In this document: positions 1 through 9,572 of the stretch, in pieces | How positions within the stretch are numbered: the stretch's first letter is position 1 | Layout of the letters: every line of letters begins with the position of its first letter | DNA from: Iodobacter sp. BJB302 | GTDB taxonomy: Bacteria > Pseudomonadota > Gammaproteobacteria > Burkholderiales > Chitinibacteraceae | NCBI RefSeq assembly: GCF_002735645.1 | Contig: NZ_PDZG01000005.1 | Location: 39,870-103,869, forward strand | Reading direction: 5' to 3' | DNA: 64,000 nt | Translations under genes and position numbers: made by a program | The notes under the pieces: generated by a model | The model's input: the letters and a program-made list of their open reading frames with translations, nothing else | Database searches by the model: none | What the model was told of the DNA's origin: nothing

Positions 1-13
1 CAACTTCAAACAT
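1..13 (-). CDS. 5' end of a gene leaving the window (MFEV...)
   Basis: Only four codons are present. On the minus strand an ATG at position 13 reads M-F-E-V and runs off the left edge. A clear AGGAG ribosome binding site lies at 20-24, seven bases before the ATG, so this is a credible gene start. The product cannot be identified from four residues. Confidence 0.55.
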
Positions 14-472
14 CTTCGTCTCCTGAAATTTCACATACCGCTTTAATATTTGCGTGCGCTGCGGCTTGTTTTTTACGGGTTTTCACTCAGCCTGCAATAT
101 AGGCCTGGTAATATTTGAAGAAATAAGGTGTTTCACTTATACGCCGGCCACTTAAAAACGTAATGAATGTTTAGCAAATCCGCACATGTAAGCGAAATAC
201 CCTGATTTCAAAAAAAGCGGCACATATTAATGCTTTTCAGGCAAAAAAAACTAAATTTACCTGCCAACCATCAGAAATTATCCATTTTATTTGTTTTATA
301 TTTTCGAATGGTGTAAGCAACTGCATTTACTGTTTTATTTGAGAGAAATCAAAAAAGGCGCAAGCTGTAAAGCTTGCGCCTTTTTCTGGCGATTTATAAC
401 CACATACTTTTAATCAAATAAAATGGCAATAGGCCATTAATACTCAATACAGAAAAATAATATTATTATTCA
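14..472. other. Non-coding gap with one terminator
   Basis: AT-rich stretch between the outgoing gene and the inositol-monophosphatase family gene, both on the minus strand. It holds the ribosome binding site of the outgoing gene (20-24) and the terminator at 351-386. It presumably also holds the promoter of the outgoing gene, but no convincing -35/-10 pair was found. Confidence 0.5.
351..386 (-). terminator. Rho-independent terminator of the IMP-family gene
   Basis: A perfect inverted repeat (AAAAAGGCGCAAGC / GCTTGCGCCTTTTT) with a six-base loop. On the minus strand the stem is followed by a run of Ts. It sits about 90 bases past the stop codon of the IMP-family gene. Confidence 0.85.
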
Positions 473-1273
473 TCAGCGATTATTCTTAACCCATTCCAGC
501 CAGGGCTTAAATAAGGATGGGCAACGCGCAGCCACAACCGATCTTTGCCAAATATGATCCTGCCAGTAATTATCATGATGGATACTGGCAATTTGCCCGC
601 CGGACTCAAGCAAGATCAAGACCCCCGCCGCGTAATCCCATAGCTTTTGCGAGCCATGCAACATTAAATCTGTGCGCCCTGCCGCCAGCCAGCACCAGTC
701 TATAGTCGAAGAGCCATAATTGCGCAGGCTGCTGAATGGGGCCACGCTGACCACCCGCGCAGGCAATCGCCCGCCTAAATACTTAGGCTCTACGGCGGCT
801 ACGGCCTCACACAACGATTTAGGCACTTCCTGGCGCAGCGGTAAAGTGCGCCCGTTCATCCAAGCACCATAGCCTGCCGCAGCCGAAAAGCACTCATCCA
901 AAGCCGGTACATAAACCACACCCAGCACTGGCCGCCCTTGGCGGAATAAGGCAATCGACACCGAAAAATGCGGCAAGCCGTGTACAAAATTGGTTGTGCC
1001 ATCAATTGGATCAACAATCCACAGGCCATCTTCATGATCTGCCCACAGCGATTTTTGCTCGGCCACGCTCATTTCTTCGCCCAGCACCGGGCAATTCACA
1101 ATTTTAGGGAGCTCACGCTGCAATGCAGCTTGCGATGCCATATCCGCCTCGGTAAAGAGGCTGCCATCATGTTTACGGCTGGACGCCACCTGCTGAAAGC
1201 GCGGCATAATTTCTTCAGCCGCTACACGGCGGGCCAAAGCAACTAAATCGGATAAACGCTCAAAATCGCTCAC
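473..1273 (-). CDS. Inositol monophosphatase family protein
   Basis: A 266-residue enzyme of the Mg-dependent inositol monophosphatase/SuhB superfamily, which removes phosphate from small phosphorylated sugars or polyols in the cytoplasm. The metal site is visible: GEE at residues 65-67 and the signature WIVDPIDGTTNF at 85-96, whose two aspartates bind metal. A C-terminal W-D motif (LWDYAAG) is also present. Length is normal for the family. Translation starts at a GTG preceded by a GGGAG site. The exact substrate (inositol phosphate, histidinol phosphate or PAP) cannot be told from sequence. It lies alone between two terminators. It is probably not the main SuhB, because it diverges in the N-terminal part, but that is inference. 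Confidence 0.85.
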   Translation of the reverse strand: MSDFERLSDLVALARRVAAEEIMPRFQQVASSRKHDGSLFTEADMASQAALQRELPKIVNCPVLGEEMSVAEQKSLWADHEDGLWIVDPIDGTTNFVHGLPHFSVSIALFRQGRPVLGVVYVPALDECFSAAAGYGAWMNGRTLPLRQEVPKSLCEAVAAVEPKYLGGRLPARVVSVAPFSSLRNYGSSTIDWCWLAAGRTDLMLHGSQKLWDYAAGVLILLESGGQIASIHHDNYWQDHIWQRSVVAARCPSLFKPWLEWVKNNR

Positions 1274-1427
1274 AGCTCTCTCCCATGTTTACCCCTCATT
1301 GTAAGGCAGTAAGATGACTTTGTTGCATGTGCACATGAAAAACGTTGGGGAATATGTGTAGGATGGTTGAAGCCCCTGTTGCGGTCCAATCGAGCCGGCG
1401 GCGGGCGGGATTGGCTCGTTCCTCGCC

Positions 1428-1490
1428 CCCAAGCGATCCCCCGCCCCGCTTGTTCCTCGCTCCGGCGTCTTTCAAGGGGACTTTAAAAAG
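1428..1490 (+). repeat. Dispersed intergenic repeat, partial copy
   Basis: The stretch containing CCCCGCTTGTTCCTCGCT, then CGGCGT, CTTTCA and GGGGACTT, matches the reverse complement of about 52138-52195 with few differences. Both copies lie between genes. This copy has only the portion distal to the long hairpin found in the fuller copy. Confidence 0.7.
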
Positions 1491-1590
1491 CCCTATGCAA
1501 AGTGCGTGCTTATTATGCTTTTCACAGTTTGCTGATAAAAAAAATCTGCTTATTACGTATGGGGTTTCACCCGCCCTGATCACAGCCATA

Positions 1591-1625
1591 AAAAAAACCG
1601 CCCCCCATCCGAGGAGCGGTTTTTG
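1591..1625 (-). terminator. Rho-independent terminator of phosphoketolase
   Basis: AAAAACCGC pairs with GCGGTTTTT. The minus strand ends in a T run. It begins about 30 bases after the phosphoketolase stop. Confidence 0.8.
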
Positions 1626-1653
1626 TGGTTTTTAATCAGCTAAACACCGCTAA

Positions 1654-4053
1654 TTAATAAGCCCACTTCCAGTTTTTAACTTCTGGCATATCGTCACCGT
1701 GTTCTGCGATATATTGGCTGTGTTCTACCAATTTGTCCGACAGTTTCTGACGTACATGTGCGCCGATCTTTTGCAATGCAGGTACACGATCAATCACATC
1801 AATGGCCAGGTTAAAGCGATCCAGCTTATTCACTACTACCATATCAAACGGTGTAGAAGTTGAGCCTTCTTCGATATAACCACGCGCATGGATATTGCTG
1901 TGACCATTGCGACGGTATGTTAGGCGGTGAATCAGCCATGGGTAGCCGTGGAAGGCAAACATCACTGGTTTATCTGCGGTGAATATGGAATCAAATTCGC
2001 GGTCAGACAAGCCATGTGAGTGCTCTTCTTCTGGCTGCAGTGTCATCAGATCGCACACGTTCACAAAGCGGATTTTCAGATCAGGGAAGTGCTGGCGCAG
2101 CAAATCAGTTGCAGCCAGTGCTTCCATGGTCGGTACTTCACCCGCGCAAGCCATGACTACATCTGGCTCACCGCCCTGGTCATTCGAAGCCCAGTCCCAG
2201 ATCCCCAGACCCTTGGTGCAATGGGTGATGGCTTGATCCATAGTCAGGTATTGCAGCGCTGGCTGCTTACCAGCTACCACCACGTTTACATAGTGACGGC
2301 TGCGTAATACATGATCAGTTACGCTGAGCAGGGTGTTGGCATCTGCTGGCAGGTAAACACGGATCACTTCTGCACGCTTGTTGATCACATGATCAAGGAA
2401 ACCCGGATCCTGGTGTGAGAAGCCATTGTGATCCTGACGCCATACGTGCGATGTCAGCAGGTAGTTCAGCGATGGCAAAGGTTTGCGCCAGTTGATGGTA
2501 CGTGTTGTTTTCAGCCATTTTGCGTGCTGGTTAAACATCGAATCAATCACGTGGATAAACGCTTCGTAGCAGCTGAAGAAGCCGTGACGACCGGTCAGGT
2601 TGTACGCTTCCAGCCAGCCCTGGCAGGTATGTTCAGACAAGATTTCCATTACACGGCCATCTTGCGCCAGGTAATCATTGGTTTTATCTGCTTCAAGGTA
2701 ATCAGCAAACCATGTTTTGCCTGATACATCGAACACATCGTTCCAGCGGTTGGATGCAGTTTCATCCGGCCCGAAGATACGGAAGTTCTTTTGCTCTTCG
2801 TTCTCATCCATCACATCGCGCAGGAATTTACCCATCACGCGGGTGGCTTCAGCATTCACTGTACCTGGCTTATCGAATGTAACCGCGTATTTGCGGAAAT
2901 CCGGCATGCGCAGATCTTTAGATTCCTGGCCGTGCACAACTGGGTTAGAACCCATGCGCAATGCGCCTTCTGGTGCTAATTCAGCCAGCTCTGCCTTGAA
3001 TGAACCATCGGTATTGAATAGCTCTTCAGGACGATAGCTCTTCATCCAGTTTTCTAAGTTGTGGACGTTTTCTTCATCGATATCAGAGAACGGCACCTGA
3101 TGGCTGCGCCAGTAGTCTTCAACTTTCTTGCCTTTAATTTCTTTCGGGCCAGTCCAGCCTTTAGGCGTACGCATCACAATCATTGGGTAGCGTGGGCGAA
3201 CGATAGGTACGCCAGCATCCATTTCTGCCTGTGCCTTAGCACGAATCGCATCCAGCTCGGCCATACACAGATCCATGGTCGCAGCCATTTTTTGGTGGAT
3301 CTCGGTAAATGACTCGTCTTTTTCATTGAATGTTTCGGTTTTCAGCTCAACAAAGTGAGGCTTATAACCAAAACCTTCAAACATCTTGGTGATTTCTTCA
3401 TGGCTGATACGTGACAGCAAGGTTGGATTAGCAATCTTGTAGCCATTCAGATGCAGGATAGGCAGAACAAAACCGTCATTCACAGGGTGCAGATATTTAT
3501 TGGAGTGCCATGATGCAGCCAGCGGGCCGGTTTCAGCCTCACCATCACCCACAACAGCGATAACAGTTTGGTTTGGATTATCAAAAGCAGCACCAAACGC
3601 GTGTGAAAGCGAATAACCCAACTCGCCGCCTTCGTGCATCGAGCCCGGAGTTTCCGGTGCTACGTGCGAAGGAATACCGCGTGGGAAGGAGAATTGCTTA
3701 AACAGACGTTGCATACCGGCAGTCGTGCGGTCGATATGTGGATAGAATTCTTCGTAGCTGCCTTCCAGATAAGTATTTGCCACCAGACCAGGGCCGCCAT
3801 GGCCAGGACCAGTGATATAAATCATCGGGCTTTTGCGTTCTTTAATTACGCGATTAGCATGAACATAAATAAAATTCAGACCAGGCGTAGTACCCCAGTG
3901 GCCCAACAGACGAGGCTTGATGTGAGCAAACTTCAGTTGCTCTGTAAGAAGCGGATTATCTAACAAATAAATTTGACCAACTGAGAGGTAGTTAGCCGCA
4001 CGCCAGTAAGCGTGCATTTTGTTGATTTGTGCAGGAGATAGCTGTTGAGTCAC
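1654..4053 (-). CDS. xfp: Xylulose-5-phosphate/fructose-6-phosphate phosphoketolase
   Basis: A 799-residue thiamine-diphosphate enzyme, full length for the family. It cleaves xylulose 5-phosphate, and often fructose 6-phosphate, with inorganic phosphate to acetyl-phosphate plus glyceraldehyde 3-phosphate or erythrose 4-phosphate. The N-terminal part has [18 protein letters not shown] and the cofactor-binding [11 protein letters not shown] motif. The C-terminal half carries [16 protein letters not shown] and [20 protein letters not shown], all typical of phosphoketolases. The start is GTG at 4053 with a GAGGTG site just upstream. It is monocistronic, with its own terminator. Its acetyl-phosphate can feed acetate kinase encoded at 34326-35519. 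Whether it prefers one or both sugar phosphates is not visible. Confidence 0.96.
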   Translation of the reverse strand: MTQQLSPAQINKMHAYWRAANYLSVGQIYLLDNPLLTEQLKFAHIKPRLLGHWGTTPGLNFIYVHANRVIKERKSPMIYITGPGHGGPGLVANTYLEGSYEEFYPHIDRTTAGMQRLFKQFSFPRGIPSHVAPETPGSMHEGGELGYSLSHAFGAAFDNPNQTVIAVVGDGEAETGPLAASWHSNKYLHPVNDGFVLPILHLNGYKIANPTLLSRISHEEITKMFEGFGYKPHFVELKTETFNEKDESFTEIHQKMAATMDLCMAELDAIRAKAQAEMDAGVPIVRPRYPMIVMRTPKGWTGPKEIKGKKVEDYWRSHQVPFSDIDEENVHNLENWMKSYRPEELFNTDGSFKAELAELAPEGALRMGSNPVVHGQESKDLRMPDFRKYAVTFDKPGTVNAEATRVMGKFLRDVMDENEEQKNFRIFGPDETASNRWNDVFDVSGKTWFADYLEADKTNDYLAQDGRVMEILSEHTCQGWLEAYNLTGRHGFFSCYEAFIHVIDSMFNQHAKWLKTTRTINWRKPLPSLNYLLTSHVWRQDHNGFSHQDPGFLDHVINKRAEVIRVYLPADANTLLSVTDHVLRSRHYVNVVVAGKQPALQYLTMDQAITHCTKGLGIWDWASNDQGGEPDVVMACAGEVPTMEALAATDLLRQHFPDLKIRFVNVCDLMTLQPEEEHSHGLSDREFDSIFTADKPVMFAFHGYPWLIHRLTYRRNGHSNIHARGYIEEGSTSTPFDMVVVNKLDRFNLAIDVIDRVPALQKIGAHVRQKLSDKLVEHSQYIAEHGDDMPEVKNWKWAY

Positions 4054-4845
4054 GGAACACCTCGTTGAGAGTTGCTAATCAGTAAATCGTTAAGAATTTC
4101 ATCTGTTGAAACTACTGTACATGATTGCTATTTAAGGCTGTATGACAAAAATCAAATCTGCCAGAAGTCGAACACAATAAGTTTTTCACCTTATACAAGA
4201 CCATCTGCAGGCTGTTTTGTTCCAGGAATGACCCTGAGCCGCAAATAATACCGAGTCATAATGAGTCATTATCATCCATCATCCTGAGTACAAAACAGGA
4301 ATAATTCAGAGGCTAAAAAATAACACTTTATTTTATAACAAATATTATTCTTAACAAGTTTTCCCGCAAACAATGTTTTTAAAAAAAAAGCTGCATATTG
4401 TTTTAAAAAATATTCTGTGTTAATAATATTAATTGCATATTTATATACATATAACAGATATATTATTCTGTATATTTCCGGGCTGTGGTGCAAAACAGCG
4501 TTATTTTTCATCCGGCATTCAGCGCTAAATCATTGTAATTTGAAGTATTCAGCTGCCCTGTAAACATAAAGCGGTACTTTATACATCCGCGTAATGATTA
4601 CCTCCTAGTTTTACAAGAAAACCCGCAAGCCTGACACGCATCTACCAGCTTCACACCTTACTTGCTCTTTGTTTATTGCTACGGTAACTTGCCGATATAA
4701 CGTAAGGCAAAAGTAATAGAACTTGGATGCCCTGCTGCACACTGCACTATATAAGCTAAACAGGCCTGTGCATTCAGCTTATATATAAGAAATTTTTAGC
4801 ACGATCGTGCCTGCCCCTTTTTACTATCTTCAACTGGAGCAACAG
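4054..4845. other. Long AT-rich intergenic region
   Basis: About 790 bp between the divergent phosphoketolase and Ter-type operons, very AT-rich in 4300-4500. A minus-strand 79-codon frame (4272-4511) is composed of low-complexity I/Y/N/K codons and is not credited. The only clear structure is the inverted repeat at 4748-4785. The promoters of both flanking units must lie here. Confidence 0.5.
4748..4785. promoter_or_regulatory. Inverted-repeat operator candidate upstream of the Ter-type operon
   Basis: Arms TATATAAGCT (4748-4757) and AGCTTATATA (4776-4785) are perfect 10-bp complements. Between them is a second perfect palindrome, ACAGGCCTGT (4760-4769). The structure ends 60 bases before the start codon of the first Ter-type gene, suiting an operator or a leader hairpin. 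Confidence 0.45.
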
Positions 4846-5595
4846 ATGAGTTTACCCATGGCAAAAGAGCAGGATAAAGTTCGCCTGATCTTACAAAAAC
4901 AAAATGTACCGCCAGGCTTTAAAATAAACATGAAATTATTTGCTGATGTAAGTGGCTCATTTAAAGATGAATTTACAAAAAAGCTTCCTGGCGGCGGCTA
5001 TATTGTTGATCCATTTTTTACGGCCGCGCTCGCAATCGCAGGGGTAATTGATCCTGACCGCAATATTCAAATTATTGGTTTTTCAGACCGTGCTTTAGAT
5101 ACCGGCGATTATTCAGTTGATACCGAAACAGAAATCCGTACCGATTTTTTAAACAGAGCCAAGCCTATTTTATGGGGCTCAACCGACTATGCCAAAGCAC
5201 TGGAAGCACTGCTAAAAAGTAAGGCCATGGAGCAAACGCTAGGGGGCATGCTCAAAGGCTTGTTTGGTTTTGGTAAAAAAACCCCTGCAGAAAAGAAAGA
5301 AGCATTCTTAGTATTATTTGTTTCAGATGGCGAAGATATGGGTTCTGCTCCGAACTTTATTTCTCAATTAAAAGAGCTCGCCAAAATTGGTACTTTTGTC
5401 GTATTGATTGGTGCAAACTCTGATAAAAAGGTAAAGTTTAATTTGATGCAAAAAGCGGCGAATGAAGTTGAAGGATGTACATTCCACCGCTTAACTGAAT
5501 TAGCAAATCTCTCTACCGATCAGCTTTACGACCGTATTTTTGATACAGAATTCAAACGCTGGTTTGAGCAATTATCAGCAGAATATAAAGGCTGA
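4846..5595 (+). CDS. VWA-domain protein of a Ter-type operon
   Basis: A 249-residue cytoplasmic protein formed mostly by a von Willebrand factor A domain. The metal-ion-dependent adhesion site is seen as DVSGS near residue 36, and LFVSDGEDMG follows later. Its pattern, including the GGGYIVDPFF and GFSDRALDTG segments, fits the VWA proteins encoded with TerD and TelA in tellurite/stress systems, where they are thought to organise protein complexes. The start is the ATG at 4846, which has GGAG at 4836-4839; a GTG further upstream lacks a site. It is first of four co-directional genes, followed by terD after 64 bases. Family role is known only in outline, so the function here is inferred. Confidence 0.85.
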   Translation: MSLPMAKEQDKVRLILQKQNVPPGFKINMKLFADVSGSFKDEFTKKLPGGGYIVDPFFTAALAIAGVIDPDRNIQIIGFSDRALDTGDYSVDTETEIRTDFLNRAKPILWGSTDYAKALEALLKSKAMEQTLGGMLKGLFGFGKKTPAEKKEAFLVLFVSDGEDMGSAPNFISQLKELAKIGTFVVLIGANSDKKVKFNLMQKAANEVEGCTFHRLTELANLSTDQLYDRIFDTEFKRWFEQLSAEYKG

Positions 5596-5659
5596 GCCAG
5601 ATACTTAATTATTGCAAAATAGCTGATTAAAATTCAATAAAACCCAGTAAGGATAGAAG

Positions 5660-6250
5660 ATGCTCCCAATGACAAAAGGCGGTAGCTTACCGCTCACTAA
5701 AAACAACGCTCCACTACAAGAAGTGCGCCTTGAGCTGTCCTGGTCCCCGCCCAAAAACACCAGCAAAGGCAGCTATGATTTAGATGCCAGCTGCTTTCCG
5801 CTTAACAGCACAGGTGGCGGCCCCTTAGGGAAAATCAGCGAAGTTGATCATATTTGCTACTGGGGCCAGCAAAAAACCCCTTCAATGGAACACCTGGCCG
5901 GGGACGATCGTACCGGTGATGGCGATGGCCCCGACGAAGTCATCCTGATTCACTTTAATGCCCTGCCCGGCAATTGCGATTTAATCGCCATTGTTGGCAC
6001 CATAGATAAAGCCATTGAGCGCGGGCAAAGCTTTGCCGAAGTGGCCGATGCAAAAATGCAAATCTTCAATAATAAAAACAATGAATTACTGGCCGAAGCG
6101 AAACTGGCGTCGCTGGATGCAGGATCTACCGGCTGCTTATTTGCAAGCATTCGTAAAAAAGATCAGGTATGGACTGTAGAAAACGTCAGCCAGGGCTATC
6201 CGGGTAAAGAATTGCCTGATTTCTTCCAATTATTTGGTTATCAAGGCTGA
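5660..6250 (+). CDS. TerD family protein
   Basis: A 196-residue protein matching the TerD/TerZ/CABP family linked to tellurite resistance and general stress. It has the N-terminal KGGSLPLTK motif, SYDLDASCF, and the calcium-binding-type loop DRTGDGDGPDE near residues 84-94. There is no signal peptide, so it acts in the cytoplasm. An AAGGA ribosome binding site precedes ATG 5660. It lies between the VWA gene and the DLFG-motif gene, the latter starting two bases after its stop, indicating one transcript. Which ligand or stress it responds to cannot be read from the sequence. Confidence 0.9.
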   Translation: MLPMTKGGSLPLTKNNAPLQEVRLELSWSPPKNTSKGSYDLDASCFPLNSTGGGPLGKISEVDHICYWGQQKTPSMEHLAGDDRTGDGDGPDEVILIHFNALPGNCDLIAIVGTIDKAIERGQSFAEVADAKMQIFNNKNNELLAEAKLASLDAGSTGCLFASIRKKDQVWTVENVSQGYPGKELPDFFQLFGYQG

Positions 6251-6252
6251 TT

Positions 6253-6987
6253 ATGTCCGGCTATCGCGATTTATTTGGTGCTCCTGCAGCCCCAATGCGC
6301 GATCTGTTTGGGGAGCCAGAAGCTCCTCAAACAGCCCCTGCAAGCGAAAATCTGGCGGATCTGTTTGCCGGCCAGACAAGCCCTGCCAGGCCGGATGAAA
6401 TCAACGCAGACAAAGCACTCACCACCGCACCTAAAACAATTGCCAGCACCGAGGGCGTTAATCTGCGCTATGCAGAATTAATTAAAGCCAGCGAGCAGCT
6501 GATGCACCGCGTAATCGACCTTACTCAGTCGGTTAAGAGCCGTGAAAATCTGTTAAATACCATCTTTACTGAGGCAAAGCGCCAGGCTGATGATCTGCAG
6601 GCAGCCATCAATCCAAAACGCAGTTTATTGTTTGGAAAAAAGGCCCCGGATAAGGCTCATGCACACGCATTAATCGATCAGTTGCAATTATTTATGCGGC
6701 AGGAATTAAAACCGGATTTATTTTTACAAAATGATATTGATGAATTACTGCGCCAGACTGATTACCTGGATCGTTTGGCTGATGTTTTAAAAACAGACGC
6801 TCTGCAGGTACTGGCCCCGGAAGATCAGCTACTCAGCCGCATCATGACTCAGGCTCATATTTTATCCCTGCAAGCCGCATCCACACGGCAGCTCACAGCC
6901 CAACTGGACGAACAGCTGCTTGATATTGAAAATTGGCGGGGCCACTTTCTGTCTCTGCTGGTTGTCGATATTCAGCAAAAACTCTGA
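6253..6987 (+). CDS. Unrecognised DLFG-motif protein in the Ter-type operon
   Basis: I do not recognise this 244-residue protein. It is soluble and largely helical, with no signal peptide or membrane segment. Its first 40 residues contain three short repeats, YRDLFGAP, MRDLFGEP and LADLFAG, in a proline/alanine-rich unstructured stretch. The next gene product, TelA, begins with the same element, YKDLFGSP. The rest (from about residue 70) is predicted helical with many Gln, Leu and Asp, possibly coiled coil. It starts two bases after terD stops and ends 8 bases before telA starts. The position suggests an adaptor in the same complex. It fills the slot of a TelA partner, but similarity to XpaC-type partners was not evident. 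Confidence 0.8.
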   Translation: MSGYRDLFGAPAAPMRDLFGEPEAPQTAPASENLADLFAGQTSPARPDEINADKALTTAPKTIASTEGVNLRYAELIKASEQLMHRVIDLTQSVKSRENLLNTIFTEAKRQADDLQAAINPKRSLLFGKKAPDKAHAHALIDQLQLFMRQELKPDLFLQNDIDELLRQTDYLDRLADVLKTDALQVLAPEDQLLSRIMTQAHILSLQAASTRQLTAQLDEQLLDIENWRGHFLSLLVVDIQQKL

Positions 6988-6995
6988 GGATTACC

Positions 6996-8099
6996 ATGTC
7001 GCAATACAAAGACTTGTTTGGCAGCCCATCACCCGGCCCAAGCCCACTGCCCGTCGATCTGAATCAGGCCGCTGATGCGCCGCTCAGCGTTATCCAGCCT
7101 GCCCAAGCAGCCGCTCCGGCAGCTGATCCTGCCCTCGTAGCACAAATACGCCAGCTGGGCAGTGAGCAGCTCGAGGAAATCGGCAACAGGCAAACACAGC
7201 AATTGGTTCAGTTATCTGATCAGCTGCTGGCTAAAACACGCGCCAGCGATACCGGCGACTTTGGCCGCGGCATGAATGATGTACTCAAACTGATGACCAC
7301 CGTGCACTACGATCAGCTTGGCGAGCCCAGCGGCCTGAACGGGCTGGTTAAGCGCCTGAAGCGCACACTGAACGTTGCCAAAGTAGATGTAGTACAGGCT
7401 TTTGACAGCGCAAAAGGGCAAATCGACAAAATTTGCAACGATATGCGAAATCGCCTGCGCGTCATGGAAACCGATAACCAGTGGCTGAGCAATGCTTATG
7501 AAGCCAATCTGGCCGATATGCGCGCACTGGAGCAAATCCTGCCCGCCATCGGCGTTGTACTGGCCGAAGAGCAGCAAAAGCTGGCTGCACTTGATCCCAA
7601 CGACCCGATGCTGATAGCAGGACAAAGGCAAAGGGTAGATCGCCTGACACGCAGGGCTGAAACCATCGAGCTGCAGATCCATCAGGCAAAATTGCGCGCA
7701 TTTCAAATCAAGGGCCTGGAAGACGCAAACCGCGGGATTACCGATGATTTTCGCTCTTTGCTGGAAAACGCGATTCCGGCATGGGGCACCGATATCAGCA
7801 TGGGTTTACTCAGCCTGCGCCAAAAAGCCAATTTAGAAATCAGTAACCGCGTTAAAGACCAAATTCAGTCATCCATGAAGCGCGCAGCAGATCAAATACA
7901 CGACAATGTAATTGGTGCAGAAACCGCTTTGCAAAGACAGGCCGTGGATATCAGCACACTGCAGCATGTGCAGGATAAAACCATTGATATGATCAGGCAA
8001 AAAATACAATTAGCAGAACAGCGTGGCCAGCAAAGGGCCAAAACCACGCAAGAAATTGCACGGATGGATGCAGAGCTTAAACAGACATTAAAGCAATAA
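6996..8099 (+). CDS. TelA-like toxic anion resistance protein
   Basis: A 367-residue cytoplasmic protein of the TelA (toxic anion resistance) family. It is long and helical, with the conserved order: NDVLKLM, the GLVKRLKRTLNVAK segment, a central METDNQWLSNAYEANL block, a PAWGTDISMGLLSLRQ block, and a C-terminal coiled region with many Gln. The start is ATG 6996, with GAGGA at 6986-6990; an upstream in-frame start would overlap the previous gene. Residues 1-11 carry the YKDLFGSP element shared with the preceding protein. Members are implicated in tellurite or cell-envelope stress tolerance, but the mechanism is not established. It is the last gene before a strong terminator. Confidence 0.9.
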   Translation: MSQYKDLFGSPSPGPSPLPVDLNQAADAPLSVIQPAQAAAPAADPALVAQIRQLGSEQLEEIGNRQTQQLVQLSDQLLAKTRASDTGDFGRGMNDVLKLMTTVHYDQLGEPSGLNGLVKRLKRTLNVAKVDVVQAFDSAKGQIDKICNDMRNRLRVMETDNQWLSNAYEANLADMRALEQILPAIGVVLAEEQQKLAALDPNDPMLIAGQRQRVDRLTRRAETIELQIHQAKLRAFQIKGLEDANRGITDDFRSLLENAIPAWGTDISMGLLSLRQKANLEISNRVKDQIQSSMKRAADQIHDNVIGAETALQRQAVDISTLQHVQDKTIDMIRQKIQLAEQRGQQRAKTTQEIARMDAELKQTLKQ

Positions 8100-8131
8100 A
8101 GCCGGCAACAAGCTGAGAATGACAAGAAAAT

Positions 8132-8167
8132 AAAAAAGGCCCCGCTGTTTTGCAGCGGGGCCTTTTC
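8132..8167. terminator. Bidirectional rho-independent terminator
   Basis: AAAAGGCCCCGCTG and CAGCGGGGCCTTTT form a 14-bp stem. A-run and T-run flank it on both sides, and it lies between the convergent telA-like and antiporter genes. Confidence 0.9.
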
Positions 8168-8168
8168 T

Positions 8169-9572
8169 TTAAAACGAATGACTAAAAAATACTAAAGTCA
8201 TTAACACAAATAATGGCAATAAAATGGCACAAGACCAGGCCATATAGCCAAAGAAGCTTGGCATTTTAATACCACGGTCTTCAGCAACGGCTTTCACCAT
8301 AAAATTAGGCGCATTACCGATATAGCTCAGTGCCCCCATAAATACCGAGCCCGCCGAAATAGCCAGCAGCGTGGATGCCATTGGCCCCATCATTTGCACA
8401 GCATCGCCATGAGCCAGATTAAAGAACACCAGATAAGTCGGGGCATTATCCAGAAAGGCGGATAATAAACCCGTCATCCAGAAATACATATAATCAACCG
8501 GGCCACCACTGGCATTACTCACAGTATTAACCAGAGGCGCTAAATGCCCTGCCTCACCTGCACGCAAGATTGCAATAGCCGGGGCCATAACAATAAAGAT
8601 ACCGGCAAATAACTTAGCCACTTCTAAAATAGGACCCCAGTTAAAATCATTACCTGCCCGTATGGGCTTAGGCGTAAATTTCAAAGAAACCAGTGCTAAT
8701 GCCAGTAAAATAAGATCGCGCATTAAATCCTGGATCGCCAGCTCTGTGCCTGCAATATGCCAGCTAATACCAGGCTTCCACACACCCGACATCACGACAG
8801 CAGCCACGACGGCGGCAATCAGAAAGAAATTGAATTTCCCATGGATTTTAATCGGCTTATCTTTGGTTTTATCAATCTCCAATACGCCTTCTTTTTTGAA
8901 ATAATAACTATCAATAAAGTAAAACGCGGTGAGCAATAAAGCCGCAGCAAAAGCAACTAAAGGCAGCATATGGCTGAAGGTCCAGAAAAAATCCACACCT
9001 TTTAAAAAACCAAGAAATAAAGGCGGATCACCCAGAGGGGTTAAACCACCACCGATATTAGCCACCAGGAAAATAAAAAACACCACCACATGCACATTAT
9101 GCTTGCGGTTGTCATTCGCCTTAATCAAAGGACGAATCAGCAGCATGGCAGCGCCTGTTGTTCCCATAATCGAAGCCAGTACCGTGCCTAATGCCAGCAA
9201 ACCTGTATTTAGCTTTGGCGAGCCATGCAGATTTCCCCAAACCAGTATCCCACCAGAAATGGTATACAAGGCAAACAAAATCAAAATAAAAGGGATATAT
9301 TCCTCAATCATTGCGTGTGCAATCACTCCCAGCGAAGCAGGCACACCAAAGACCATGGTAAACGGCAATAAGAAACACGCAGCCCAGAAAGCAGCGACCT
9401 TACCAAAATGGCTATGCCAGAAATGAGGTGCAAATAAAGGAAATAGCGCAATTGAAAGCAAGATACCTACAAAAGGCAAGGCCCAGGCCAAGCTTAATGT
9501 AGCGCCATCAAAATCTGCGGCTAAAGCAAGTCCTGGTAACAAACTTAAAGCTAGAAATAGGTGTTTTTTCAT
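8169..9572 (-). CDS. Sodium:proton antiporter (NhaD/CitMHS-like)
   Basis: A 467-residue inner-membrane transporter of the ion transporter superfamily, with about 11-12 hydrophobic segments after an N-terminal hydrophobic start (MKKHLFLALSLLPGLALA). The signature GGGLTPLGDPPLFLGFL, and later NAPTYLVFFNLA plus SYIGNAPNFMVKA, match bacterial proteins labelled sodium:proton antiporter with a CitMHS-type domain, including NhaD. The start overlaps the glyoxalase stop by four bases (ATGA), so the two are translationally coupled. The exact ion or substrate is uncertain; an organic anion is possible. Confidence 0.82.
   Translation of the reverse strand: MKKHLFLALSLLPGLALAADFDGATLSLAWALPFVGILLSIALFPLFAPHFWHSHFGKVAAFWAACFLLPFTMVFGVPASLGVIAHAMIEEYIPFILILFALYTISGGILVWGNLHGSPKLNTGLLALGTVLASIMGTTGAAMLLIRPLIKANDNRKHNVHVVVFFIFLVANIGGGLTPLGDPPLFLGFLKGVDFFWTFSHMLPLVAFAAALLLTAFYFIDSYYFKKEGVLEIDKTKDKPIKIHGKFNFFLIAAVVAAVVMSGVWKPGISWHIAGTELAIQDLMRDLILLALALVSLKFTPKPIRAGNDFNWGPILEVAKLFAGIFIVMAPAIAILRAGEAGHLAPLVNTVSNASGGPVDYMYFWMTGLLSAFLDNAPTYLVFFNLAHGDAVQMMGPMASTLLAISAGSVFMGALSYIGNAPNFMVKAVAEDRGIKMPSFFGYMAWSCAILLPLFVLMTLVFFSHSF

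Larger units (their letters stand above)
1274..1653. other. Intergenic gap with GC-rich repeat and terminator
   Basis: This 380-bp gap separates the IMP-family gene from phosphoketolase. Reading frames here look like by-products of a GC-rich repeat (about 1428-1490) that recurs near 52140, so no gene is called. The phosphoketolase terminator is at 1591-1625. Confidence 0.5.

Noticed and set aside
1296..1635. Frames of 96-97 codons on both strands
   Set aside because: They overlap a dispersed GC-rich repeat and the phosphoketolase terminator; no site or family.
4272..4511. 79-codon minus-strand frame in the AT-rich gap
   Set aside because: Composition is dominated by Ile, Tyr, Asn and Lys from AT-rich sequence, there is no ribosome binding site, and no recognisable pattern.
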